16,619 nt of DNA from JAXDJJ01 sp034665745. Lineage in GTDB: Bacteria; Actinomycetota; CADDZG01; WHSQ01. Below, piece after piece: positions 1 to 7,540 of the stretch; position 1 is the stretch's first letter; the number at the start of each line of letters is the position of its first letter. The stretch lies in contig JAXDJJ010000060.1 of assembly GCA_034665745.1 (NCBI GenBank), positions 1-16,619 of the forward strand. Direction: 5' to 3'. The position numbers and the translations under genes are program-made. The notes under the pieces were generated by a model that worked only from the letters and a program-made list of their open reading frames with translations, had not been told where the DNA came from and ran no database searches.

Positions 1-1026
1 CTTGGTCACGGTCCCCAAGTTGTCATCTAGGAACTGCTGAAGCACTTCGTTGAACTCGTCGTGTCGTTCGAGCATCGACATGTGTCCGCACCCGTCGAAC
101 ACGCGCAGGTCTGCCTTTGGGAGGTTCGCGGCGAGGTGATAGGCCGCCTTCGGGAGAGTGAGTCGGTCGTGGGTGCCACCGATAACCAGAGCCGGCACGG
201 TGAGCTCGTGCAGATGGTCTTCGAGGTCGAAATCCCGGTATGACTTCACGAGATCGAAGATGACGTCGACCGGCGTGTTGGCGAGCATGTCGTAGGTGAA
301 GTCGATGTGTTTCGGCGATGCCTTCTCGCCGAACGCAGCGAGGGCCACACCCCAGAAGACGGCGTCAGATGGCCTGACCAGCTTCCGCAGCTTCTCGATC
401 CGCTCGTGCTGTTTGCCAAGTGCATCTAGCGGCCGGCGGGTGATCCTCTCGATCCTTGCGATCATCCCGCTCGCGATGAGTGTCTCCGTGAACGGTCCAT
501 AACTCGTGTTAACCAACGCGAGGCCTTTGATCCTTGACCCCATCAGGTCGGGGTTGTCATGGCACAGCTGCATCGCGACCTGACCACCAACCGAGTGCCC
601 GACGACAACTACCTCTTCGAGTCCGAGCTCGTCGATGACACCGAGCAGATCGGCCGCGAGGGTCGTGATCGAGTAAGCCGTCTTGCCTTTCGGTGTCGAC
701 TTGCCGTGACCTCTTAGATCGGAGAAGACCATCCGGTGGCCGTGCAGATCGCGCATCTGGTAATGCCACACGTCAGTTCTGAGCACCGATCCGTGCACGA
801 AGACAACCCCTTGCGGTGTTTCGGGGCCGAGCTCTTCGATAAAGATGCGAGCCCCGTCGGGCAGCTCGAGCGTGCGCGACCGGTCTCCTCGGATCGACCC
901 GAGTTCCTCGCCCTTCTCGGGATCGTTCCTTCGCTTCTTATTGATGACCTTGCGCTGAGCCGCGATACCCGCGCCGACTCCGACCGCCGCACCAGCAAGC
1001 CCAAGTAGTCGGTTCTTACGCGCCAT
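1..1026 (-). CDS. Alpha/beta hydrolase with N-terminal membrane anchor (C-terminus cut by window edge)
   Basis: The frame is open from an ATG at 1026 to the left edge, giving 342 residues without the natural stop. Residues 7-22 are a Gly/Ala-rich hydrophobic stretch after a basic start (MARKNR), suggesting a single membrane anchor. The hydrolase fold follows: oxyanion-hole HG near 78-79, the DLRGHGKS segment at 103-110, the nucleophile elbow GHSVGG at 143-148 (Ser145), the acid in GGTHDRL (Asp287) and the base in CGHMSM (His315). The triad is therefore complete. The substrate cannot be read from sequence; peptidase, esterase and lipase roles are all possible. It overlaps the end of alr by 11 bases and has a GGAGG about 6 bases before the ATG, so it is co-transcribed with alr. 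In many actinobacteria a hydrolase of this kind sits between alr and tsaE, which would be expected just outside the window. Confidence 0.9.
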   Translation of the reverse strand, partial: MARKNRLLGLAGAAVGVGAGIAAQRKVINKKRRNDPEKGEELGSIRGDRSRTLELPDGARIFIEELGPETPQGVVFVHGSVLRTDVWHYQMRDLHGHRMVFSDLRGHGKSTPKGKTAYSITTLAADLLGVIDELGLEEVVVVGHSVGGQVAMQLCHDNPDLMGSRIKGLALVNTSYGPFTETLIASGMIARIERITRRPLDALGKQHERIEKLRKLVRPSDAVFWGVALAAFGEKASPKHIDFTYDMLANTPVDVIFDLVKSYRDFDLEDHLHELTVPALVIGGTHDRLTLPKAAYHLAANLPKADLRVFDGCGHMSMLERHDEFNEVLQQFLDDNLGTVTK

Positions 1027-2176
1027 CGTTTCCCTCCAGGTAGATGCGTGGAACTCGGGAGGGTATGCGCGTCGTGACCTCGTAGTTGATCGTGCCGATG
1101 TGTACGGCTAGTTCCTCCGCCGTGACCCGGTCGGCGCCATCCGCGCCGATCAAGGTCGCGATCGCACCGACCTCTACCTCGTCGGCTCCCACGTCAACCA
1201 TGAATTGATCCATGCATACGGTTCCCGAAACCTTGTATCTGCGGCCTCCGATGAGGACGTCTGCGCGCCCGGACAAGCGCCGGTCATAACCATCTGCATA
1301 CCCGGCCGGCACCGTAACGACACGGCTGTTGCCCTGGACCTCGTACTTGAGTCCATACGACAGAGCTTCTCCTGCCTGTACCCGTTTGGTCATGTTCACT
1401 CGTGCCCTTAGCGAAAGAGCAGGCTTCAGGTCGGCAGTGCCGACCAGCGCGGGTCCCGGCCACAGGCCGAATGAGGCGATCCCACACCGCACGATGTCGT
1501 AGTGGCTCTCGGGAGACGACAGGGTCGCCGCGGAGTTAGCGATGTGCCGGTAGCGAAGCTCGATACCCGCTTGCTCGATCCGAGCGATCAGTTCGGAGAA
1601 GAGGTCGAGCTGCTTGCGAGTGAACGGATGATCGGGCGCGTCCGCCACCGCGAGGTGGCTCCAGACCCCTTCGATCTCGAGCCCCGGCAGGGCCGCGATG
1701 CGCTCGATAGCCGAAGGGACGTCATCAGACAAGAGTCCAACACGATGCATGCCGGTGTCCAACTTCACGTGCACGGGCACCGTTTTTCCAGCAGCGGTTG
1801 CGGCAGCCGACAATGCGTCCGCGAACGAGTGGGTGTACAGCGCGGCGGTCAGATCATTGTCGACCAAGGTGTGGGCGGCCCCCGGAGGCGGCTCGGTGAA
1901 GACGTGGATCGGGGCACTGATCCCCGCCTCCCTAAGGTGAAGCGCTTCCGCAACCCGTGCAACTCCCAGGCGCGTGGCTCCCGCTTCCAACATCGCGGTC
2001 GCACACTCGGGGTTGCCGTGGCCGTAGGCGTAACCCTTGACCACGCCCATCACCTCGGCCCCCGAGGCGATGGCTCGCAGCACGCCGATGTTGTGACGGA
2101 TCGCGCTCAGGTCGACCTCAGCCCACACAGGGTGCCCGCGCTCCTCGATCTCCTCGCGCGTGAAACTCACGACCAC
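1016..2176 (-). CDS. alr: Alanine racemase
   Basis: PLP-dependent cytosolic enzyme that interconverts L- and D-alanine for peptidoglycan. The 386 residues are a normal family length. The PLP lysine is Lys47 in VVKGYAYGHG; most relatives have A-D or A-N where this has Gly-Tyr, but Lys and YGHG are intact. Other family motifs are KLDTGMHRVG (138-147), HIANSAATL (211-219), the second catalytic base Tyr274 in LSYGLKY, and the CMDQ substrate loop at 321-324. Start choice: GTG at 2176 is the first start after an in-frame stop at 2195-2197; GTG at 2170 is an alternative only two codons in. The Shine-Dalgarno is weak (AAGG about 5 bases upstream). The gene follows nnr after 61 bases that contain two palindromic sites, so alr may have its own regulation within the operon. 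Confidence 0.97.
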   Translation of the reverse strand: MVVSFTREEIEERGHPVWAEVDLSAIRHNIGVLRAIASGAEVMGVVKGYAYGHGNPECATAMLEAGATRLGVARVAEALHLREAGISAPIHVFTEPPPGAAHTLVDNDLTAALYTHSFADALSAAATAAGKTVPVHVKLDTGMHRVGLLSDDVPSAIERIAALPGLEIEGVWSHLAVADAPDHPFTRKQLDLFSELIARIEQAGIELRYRHIANSAATLSSPESHYDIVRCGIASFGLWPGPALVGTADLKPALSLRARVNMTKRVQAGEALSYGLKYEVQGNSRVVTVPAGYADGYDRRLSGRADVLIGGRRYKVSGTVCMDQFMVDVGADEVEVGAIATLIGADGADRVTAEELAVHIGTINYEVTTRIPSRVPRIYLEGNDGA

Positions 2177-2192
2177 ACGTGCCTTGTCAGGG

Positions 2193-2234
2193 TGTCATGC
2201 AATTGACTGACAATTGTCATGCAATTGCATGACA
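2193..2234. promoter_or_regulatory. Two adjacent 20-bp palindromic sites between nnr and alr (putative operator)
   Basis: Positions 2215-2234 read TGTCATGCAATTGCATGACA, a perfect 20-bp palindrome. A second copy at 2193-2212, TGTCATGCAATTGACTGACA, matches at 18 of 20 positions. The two start 22 bases apart, about two helical turns, so proteins bound to both would lie on the same face. The segment is AT-rich against GC-rich surroundings and fills most of the 61-base gap before alr. This is how operators of dimeric repressors or activators usually look. I do not recognise the consensus and see no regulator gene nearby. A further 7-bp inverted repeat (2184-2190 with 2207-2213) lies next to the alr start and could form a small hairpin in the RNA. 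Confidence 0.6.
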
Positions 2235-2237
2235 CGA

Positions 2238-3656
2238 TCACGAAGCCACCCCTCGCACGAGGTCGATCGCGTCGGGAAGAGCCTCGAGCACGTCACCGGC
2301 GATCACGCCTTCCTCGCCGGCGATCTCTCCGGCTAGTCCATGCACGTAGGTCGCTGCGATCGCGGCATCCAATGAACCCAGTCCCTGCCCCAGGAACGTC
2401 GCGACCACACCGGTTAGGACATCGCCGGTACCGGCCGTCGCCAATGACGGTCCGCCGGTCGGATTGACCACAAGACGATGCCCATCACTGATCACGGTTC
2501 GGAATCCCTTCAGGATCACCGTGCATCCGAACTGCTCGGCCGCGGCGCGTACCGCCTTGACTCGATCGGATTGGATGTCTTCGACGGAGGTCCCCATCAG
2601 CCGGGCGAGCTCGGCGGGGTGCGGCGTGATCACACAGGGAGCTGTCCGAAGCTGTAGTGATTGCACATCGGATGCCAAGACATTTAGAGCATCGGCATCA
2701 AGAACTACTGGAAGGTCGACATTGGCCAAAGCCGCCTCGACCAGTTGTCGTTGGTCGTTGCCTTGCCCCAGACCGGGGCCGATCGCGAGTGCTGTGGCTC
2801 TTTCCAGGACAGGTTTGAATTCTTTAAGGGAGTGAGCGCCGAGCACTTCATCCGTCGACAAGACCCGCGTTAGAACCTCGGGCGACGCCGCTGCAACGAT
2901 CCCTTGGACGGAGGCAGTGAGTCCGGCGGTGACGTAGCCCGCACCGGCGCGCATCGCGGCGTTCGCTGCCAGGATGATCGCGCCGCTCATGCCCACGGAG
3001 CCGCCAAGGATGGCTACCGAACCGCGGCTCCGCTTGTGTGAGTCCGCTTCGCGAGTGGGGAGCAATTCGACGATGTCGGAGCGTGTCGTCATGTGAGCTG
3101 CACCCGAGCCAACCGGGATGCCGATATCGACAACCTCGACGAGACCGGCGTGGACCGCGCCCTGGCCCACGGCGGTGCCGATCTTCTGGGCCCCCATCGC
3201 CACGGTGACATCTGCACGGACGGCAAGGCCTGCAACCGCCCCTGTCAGACCATCGACCCCCGAGGGGATGTCGACCGAAAGAACCGGGGCACCGCAGCTC
3301 TCGATCCAACCGATCGCAGGATCATCAGCCGCACCGCGGAAGCCCGTCCCGTAGATCGCATCGATCACAAGGTCCGGGTCTGGTTGCGTTGATCCATCGA
3401 ACTCAGCTACGGGGAAAGCTCTTGCCGCAACTCCCTCGCGCCGGAGTACGCGCTCGGCGACGTAACCGTCGCCGCCGTTGTTCCCTTTGCCGCAAACGAT
3501 GACGACCTTCTTGCCATAGCGACCTTCGAGCATCCTGATCGCGGTGCGGGCGACGGCGCAGCCGGCGCGCTCCATCAGTTCTTCTACCGGCGTCCCCGAG
3601 GCGATGGCGGCGTTGTCGGCTGCAGCCATCTCCTCGGGGGTCACCAGTGGCCTCAT
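2238..3656 (-). CDS. nnr: Bifunctional NAD(P)H-hydrate epimerase / ADP-dependent NAD(P)H-hydrate dehydratase
   Basis: Metabolite-repair enzyme that restores hydrated NADH and NADPH. The 472-residue protein has the usual two-domain layout. The N-terminal YjeF_N epimerase (about 1-205) shows GKGNNGGDG at 56-64 and the VDIPSGVDG segment at 128-136. The C-terminal ribokinase-like dehydratase (about 210-472) shows GSVAILGGS at 212-220, TPHPAEL at 344-350 and AGTGDVLTG at 408-416, whose Asp412 is the expected catalytic residue. The ATG at 3656 lies 2 bases after the glmS stop, so the pair should be translationally coupled. In many actinobacteria acpS lies between glmS and this gene; here it is absent from that place. 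Confidence 0.96.
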   Translation of the reverse strand: MRPLVTPEEMAAADNAAIASGTPVEELMERAGCAVARTAIRMLEGRYGKKVVIVCGKGNNGGDGYVAERVLRREGVAARAFPVAEFDGSTQPDPDLVIDAIYGTGFRGAADDPAIGWIESCGAPVLSVDIPSGVDGLTGAVAGLAVRADVTVAMGAQKIGTAVGQGAVHAGLVEVVDIGIPVGSGAAHMTTRSDIVELLPTREADSHKRSRGSVAILGGSVGMSGAIILAANAAMRAGAGYVTAGLTASVQGIVAAASPEVLTRVLSTDEVLGAHSLKEFKPVLERATALAIGPGLGQGNDQRQLVEAALANVDLPVVLDADALNVLASDVQSLQLRTAPCVITPHPAELARLMGTSVEDIQSDRVKAVRAAAEQFGCTVILKGFRTVISDGHRLVVNPTGGPSLATAGTGDVLTGVVATFLGQGLGSLDAAIAATYVHGLAGEIAGEEGVIAGDVLEALPDAIDLVRGVAS

Positions 3657-3658
3657 GG

Positions 3659-5494
3659 CTATTCGACCGTGACGCTCTTGGCGAGGTTCCGGGGCTTGTC
3701 GGGCGACAGCCCTTTCTCCTTCGCTACGTAGTAGGCGAGCAATTGCAAGGGAACCGTGTCGATGATCGGCGACAGCAGCGGTTTGGTCTTGGGTACCTCG
3801 AACAGTTCGTTGGCCAACGACCGGGCACGTTCGTCACCTTGCGGCGCGATCAGGATCGTGTCTGCTCCGCGCGCACGAACTTCCTCGACGTTCGCCAGCA
3901 TCTTGTCGTACATCCGCCACCCGGTAAGGATCGCGACGACGGGAACCCCGGCTTCGATCAAGGCGATGGCGCCATGCTTCAACTCGCCTGCCGCGTAACC
4001 CTCGGCATGGATGTAGGAGATCTCTTTCAGCTTGAGAGCTCCTTCCATCGCGACCGATTGACCGACGCCTCGGCCGATGAAAAGGAAGTCCCGTGCGTCG
4101 GCATAGCGTTTGGCCGCCCGCTGAACGTCTCCCGAGATCGCAAGCACCTCTTCGACCTGTTCGGGTAGGCGCCGCATCGCTTCGACCGTCTCGACCAGCT
4201 TGTCTTCGGGCATCGTGCCGCGCTGCTGGGCCAGATATAGGGCAAGCAGGTTCAGGGCGACCAGTTGAGCGAGATACGTCTTCGTTGCCGCGACGCCCAC
4301 TTCCGGGCCGGCATGCGTGAACATCACCGCATCGGCATCTCGGGTGATCGAGGATCCGACGACGTTCGTAACGGCAACGACGCTGGCACCCATCTCCTTG
4401 CCGAATCGCACCGCCGCAAGGGTGTCGGCGGTCTCCCCCGACTGAGCGATCCCGATCACGAGGGACTTCTCATCGAGCACCGGGTCGCGGTAACGAAACT
4501 CCGACGCCCGGTCTAGCTCTACCGGGATGCGGGTCCAGTGTTCGATCGCGTGTCTTGCGGCCATGCCCGCGTGGAACGAAGTGCCGCACGCAACGATGAC
4601 GATCTTGTCTATCCGGCTGAGGGCATCCTTGTCCCAGTGGACCTCGTCTAGTTTGACCAACCCGTCTTCGCCGATGCGCCCTCGCATGGTGTTGCGCACG
4701 GCCTCCGGTTGCTCGAAGATCTCCTTGAGCATGAAGTCCTCGTAGCCGCCCTTCTCGGCTGCATCGAGGTCCCACTCGACGTGCACGGGCTTGACCTCGA
4801 GCTCGTTGCCGTCGAAGTCGAAGAGGCGGACCGATCCGGGCATCACTTCTGCGATCTGGTGGTTGTCCAGCGGCACGACATCACGCGTGTATGCCAGCAG
4901 CGCGGGGATGTCGGAGCCGACGAGCCCCGCATCCTTCGTTGCACCCACGATGATGGGTGGCTCCTGGCGCGCAACGACGATGCGGTCGGACTCATCCGAG
5001 TTGATACACACAAGAGCGAACGCGCCTTCGAGGCGACCCACGGTTTCCGTGACGGCCTCGAGAAGGCTCACGTCCTTCTCTTTGATGATGGACTCGATCA
5101 GATGCGACACGACCTCGGTGTCGGTCTCCGACGCGAACGTGTGCCCTTGCTTCTCGAGCTCGGCACGGATCACGTCGTGGTTCTCGATGATCCCGTTATG
5201 CACGACCGCGATCCTGCCGGTGCAATCACGGTGTGGATGAGCGTTGCGATCGGTCGGTGCCCCGTGCGTTGCCCACCGAGTGTGGCCGATGCCCAGGGAA
5301 CCCTTGAGCTCCTTGCCTTCGAGCTCTCGCTCGAGGTTGACCATCTGGCCGGCCTTCCGAACGATCGATATGTCTCCGTTCGAAACCACCGCTACTCCGG
5401 CAGAGTCGTAACCGCGGTATTCGAGTTTCTTCATGCCTTCGATGAGCACGGGAAGGGCTTCGGCATCGCCGACGTAGCCCACGATTCCGCACAT
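3659..5494 (-). CDS. glmS: Glutamine-fructose-6-phosphate aminotransferase (isomerizing)
   Basis: Cytosolic enzyme that makes glucosamine-6-phosphate from fructose-6-phosphate and glutamine, the first step to UDP-GlcNAc. The 611 residues are close to the usual 600-610. Domains: class-II glutamine amidotransferase (1 to about 235) with nucleophile Cys2 (MCGIVGYVG), HTRWATHG at 71-78 and HNGIIEN at 99-105; first SIS domain (about 290-430) with CGTSFHAG at 303-310 and QSGETADT at 351-358; second SIS domain (about 460-600) with EGALKLKE at 484-491, His507 in ELKHGA, and the C-terminal KPRNLAKSVTVE, where Lys606 is the expected Schiff-base residue. A GGGGAG lies about 10 bases before the ATG. Its leader carries the ribozyme described separately, implying repression by the enzyme's own product. 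Confidence 0.98.
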   Translation of the reverse strand: MCGIVGYVGDAEALPVLIEGMKKLEYRGYDSAGVAVVSNGDISIVRKAGQMVNLERELEGKELKGSLGIGHTRWATHGAPTDRNAHPHRDCTGRIAVVHNGIIENHDVIRAELEKQGHTFASETDTEVVSHLIESIIKEKDVSLLEAVTETVGRLEGAFALVCINSDESDRIVVARQEPPIIVGATKDAGLVGSDIPALLAYTRDVVPLDNHQIAEVMPGSVRLFDFDGNELEVKPVHVEWDLDAAEKGGYEDFMLKEIFEQPEAVRNTMRGRIGEDGLVKLDEVHWDKDALSRIDKIVIVACGTSFHAGMAARHAIEHWTRIPVELDRASEFRYRDPVLDEKSLVIGIAQSGETADTLAAVRFGKEMGASVVAVTNVVGSSITRDADAVMFTHAGPEVGVAATKTYLAQLVALNLLALYLAQQRGTMPEDKLVETVEAMRRLPEQVEEVLAISGDVQRAAKRYADARDFLFIGRGVGQSVAMEGALKLKEISYIHAEGYAAGELKHGAIALIEAGVPVVAILTGWRMYDKMLANVEEVRARGADTILIAPQGDERARSLANELFEVPKTKPLLSPIIDTVPLQLLAYYVAKEKGLSPDKPRNLAKSVTVE

Positions 5495-5560
5495 AGAAAG
5501 TTGTCTCCCCTCTGTCTAACGGCGCGCAACCACAACCTATGGTGCGAGAGGAACCACATC

Positions 5561-5726
5561 GATGCCTGTTTGTGACCCGGGATCGCTCCCGGGGTTTGTC
5601 GGCACCGTCACGACCGTGGTCGGCCGGGGGTCACCCGCCGAGCGCCGCCGCTAGATAACCAGCGGAGGGCCGAGATCCCCCACCTCGTCGACTCGCCTCC
5701 TCCTAGGGGCGAGCCCTGGCGCTAGA
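5561..5726 (-). ncRNA. glmS self-cleaving ribozyme / GlcN6P riboswitch in the glmS leader
   Basis: Read on the minus strand, the glmS leader carries the conserved blocks of this family in order. AGCGCCAG puts the expected cleavage between A5723 and G5722. P1 follows as an 8-bp stem GGCTCGCC/GGCGAGTC (one G-U). Next comes GACGAGGTGGGG (5689-5678), identical to the B. subtilis ribozyme as I recall it. Then come TCGGCGGGTG (5641-5632), a P3-like stem CGACC/GGTCG, and a 3' domain with ACAAACC, a CCGGG/CCCGG hairpin and closing TGCC/GGCA near 5561. The 5' CGCC can pair with GGCG of TCGGCGG. An extra stem CCGCT/AGCGG (5648-5665) makes the segment between the last two core blocks about 36 nt where B. 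subtilis has about 12. The glmS start is about 65 nt further on, the standard arrangement: GlcN6P binding triggers cleavage and lowers glmS expression. Exact ends are approximate. Confidence 0.92.
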
Positions 5727-5851
5727 TCCTTTTGGCACTTCTCCTCTCAGGTCTAAGGATAAAGGCCCGATAAACCTAGGGGGCCGCGGGGCGCAGATAT
5801 CCGATGGCCACTGGGGATATACATCGAAACCGGACGAAAAGGACATCGGAT
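5727..5851. other. Divergent promoter region between glmS leader and the M28 peptidase gene
   Basis: This stretch must hold the start of the glmS transcript (leftwards, upstream of the ribozyme) and that of the peptidase (rightwards). I find no convincing promoter. On the plus strand TTGGCA at 5732-5737 is followed 17 bases later by AAGGAT, a poor -10. On the minus strand TATCCT around 5757-5762 is a possible -10 with no recognisable -35. No open frame with a ribosome binding site is visible. Confidence 0.3.
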
Positions 5852-5853
5852 AT
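5797..5853 (+). promoter_or_regulatory. 10-bp inverted repeat whose right arm covers the peptidase start codon
   Basis: ATATCCGATG at 5797-5806 is the exact reverse complement of CATCGGATAT at 5844-5853. The right arm lies directly after the Shine-Dalgarno (AAGGA, 5839-5843) and includes the first two bases of the ATG at 5852. In RNA this would form a 10-bp stem with a 37-nt loop next to the ribosome binding site, which could limit translation. In DNA it could be a binding site. The perfect match is seen directly; the role is inference. Confidence 0.45.
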
Positions 5854-7534
5854 GAAGCTGCGGACCTTTGGAATGTGCCTTGCCCTTGCGATGGTCCTCG
5901 CGACCACCGCTCTGCCGACCGCTTCTGTGGCAGCGAAGGGGGCGGGGGTGCCCTCGATCAACAACATGGGTTACGCACCCAAGCCCGAGATCACGGCGAT
6001 CCCGGCTCAGCCGGATCCGGCGGCGGTGCCCAAAGCGAATCCGGGCGGGAAGTACAACGCGTACGACGTCAACGTCTTCGAAACGTTCTGGTATCCGGAA
6101 CGCCAAGCCGCCGACGCATCGGCAGAGGATCCACCCGGCGGAGCGGTTTCGCACGGCACCTGTCCCGAAGGCGGGTGTCCGAACCACGAGCTGGAGTTCA
6201 TCAAGTTCTGGAAGAAGTTGATGAATCCGCTAGTGAAGCCGTACGGCGGTGTGGTCCACACGTACCCGTTCTTCTCTGAAGGAAGTGGGACGCCAGATGG
6301 TGCGCCATTGAACTCGCCTCCGGGCCCGACGTTCAACCTCATGGCGACGATCCCCGGAGATACCCATCCAGAACAGATGGTCATCGTGTCTGGGCACTAC
6401 GACCAAACCGATTCGGGCCCCGCGTCCGCGTGGGACTCGTCGGAGGGACACGCGACGGTCTTCCGCATCGCGAAGATCATGACGGACTACTGGCGCAAGA
6501 CCGGAACCAGGCCGGACGTCAGTGTGAAATTCAGTGCTTGGGGTGCAGAAGAGGCCGGTACCTATGGCTCTCAGGCATTCCTTCGCGACAACTTCGCGCC
6601 ATTCCCGAACGCGAACGTCCGCGGCTACTTCAACCTCGATCCATGCGCCGGCGCGTACCCCGCCTACTACCGCGGCAACCCGGCCGACCGCGTCCCGATG
6701 GTGATGCAGCTTGCAGACCCGGCGAAGCAGATCTCGCCGATCGACAAGAAGGAGATCGAGGATTTCAACAAGCAAGCTCGCGTGATCGTGGGAGACGTGT
6801 TCAATCACCTCGACGACACATTGACCGACGTCCCGACGGCACCCGAGATCTTCGTGTCCGATGAAGAGGCCGCAGACGCTGGAGTCGCGTCACAAGAGGA
6901 CGAGATCGTCACCGCCGTTGGTGGGCTCGCCGCATTCTCAAGTGATTACGCGAACTTCGAGCAGATCGGCGTCCCGATCATCAACCTGTTCCCCGACATG
7001 TTCGGCCCCCACTCCGACCGCAGCTACACGGGCTACCGGTCGGATGGCGTCAGCACGATCCATACCCCGCAAGACAACGTGAAGACCCTCAACGCCTTGA
7101 CCGGCCTGGACCAAACCGGGCTCGTTCCTTCAGAGGGTTGGTACAAGGGCCTCGAGCTCTGTGCCCACCTGCATTCGTGGTTCATGCTGCAGTCGAACAT
7201 GGGCGGCGCCGTCAAGAACTCGACCAAACCGGTTGCCTATTACGAGGTCCGCGGTGACGGGTACAACGACATCCACGGCGAGATCGCGCCCTTGCATATC
7301 AAGAAGCCTCTACATTTCGACGCTCATGGCTCGCACGCATTCACGAGCGCTAAGGGAACGAAGCTCGTGAGCGCATCGAAACTCCATCTCTCGTGGAACT
7401 TCGGTGACGGCGGCCACGGCAAGGGTTTCAAGATCAACCACACGTACAAGAAGCCGGGGAACTACAAAGCGGTCCTAACGGTGAGGTCGGCTGCAGGCTC
7501 CGACACCATGACGTTGTTGATCCACGTGGAATAA
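5852..7534 (+). CDS. Secreted M28-family zinc peptidase with C-terminal PKD domain
   Basis: The protein has 560 residues. Start: ATG at 5852, preceded by AAGGA 8 bases upstream; an in-frame ATG at 5804 lacks a ribosome site and would put 16 polar residues before the signal peptide. Residues 1-28 form a Sec signal (MKLR, a hydrophobic core, then ASVAA). The M28 core shows the metal and catalytic residues in order: His182 and Asp184 (GHYD), a likely bridging Asp195, Glu233-Glu234 in AWGAEEAG, Asp263 in NLDPC and His404 in IHTPQDN. Family members are co-catalytic zinc aminopeptidases or carboxypeptidases; specificity is not readable. A PKD domain occupies about 484-560, with WNFGDGG at 515-521 and a TYKKPGNYKAVLTV strand. 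A nutritional or wall-associated extracellular role is inferred. It is convergent with glmM (6 bases between stops, no visible terminator). Confidence 0.93.
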   Translation: MKLRTFGMCLALAMVLATTALPTASVAAKGAGVPSINNMGYAPKPEITAIPAQPDPAAVPKANPGGKYNAYDVNVFETFWYPERQAADASAEDPPGGAVSHGTCPEGGCPNHELEFIKFWKKLMNPLVKPYGGVVHTYPFFSEGSGTPDGAPLNSPPGPTFNLMATIPGDTHPEQMVIVSGHYDQTDSGPASAWDSSEGHATVFRIAKIMTDYWRKTGTRPDVSVKFSAWGAEEAGTYGSQAFLRDNFAPFPNANVRGYFNLDPCAGAYPAYYRGNPADRVPMVMQLADPAKQISPIDKKEIEDFNKQARVIVGDVFNHLDDTLTDVPTAPEIFVSDEEAADAGVASQEDEIVTAVGGLAAFSSDYANFEQIGVPIINLFPDMFGPHSDRSYTGYRSDGVSTIHTPQDNVKTLNALTGLDQTGLVPSEGWYKGLELCAHLHSWFMLQSNMGGAVKNSTKPVAYYEVRGDGYNDIHGEIAPLHIKKPLHFDAHGSHAFTSAKGTKLVSASKLHLSWNFGDGGHGKGFKINHTYKKPGNYKAVLTVRSAAGSDTMTLLIHVE

Positions 7535-7540
7535 GTAGGT

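Noticed and set aside
1502..2206. Open plus-strand frame of 234 codons opposite alr
   Set aside because: It is antisense to a complete, motif-perfect alanine racemase, lacks family motifs and is Arg/Gly/Asp-rich in the way of GC-rich shadow frames.
2215..2234. Palindrome before alr as an intrinsic terminator of the glmS-nnr transcript
   Set aside because: There is no T-run after the hairpin on the minus strand and the arms leave only a 4-base AATT loop. The near-identical second copy fits a protein-binding site better.
4709..5575. Open plus-strand frame of 288 codons opposite glmS
   Set aside because: It mirrors the glmS codons and runs into the glmS leader. There are no recognisable motifs, so it is a shadow of glmS.
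5804..5851. Earlier in-frame start (ATG 5804) for the M28 peptidase
   Set aside because: It has no Shine-Dalgarno and would put a 16-residue polar segment before the signal peptide; the ATG at 5852 has AAGGA at a good distance.
5753..6187. Minus-strand frame of 144 codons over the peptidase 5' end
   Set aside because: It has no ribosome binding site or motif and overlaps the signal peptide and leader of the M28 gene.
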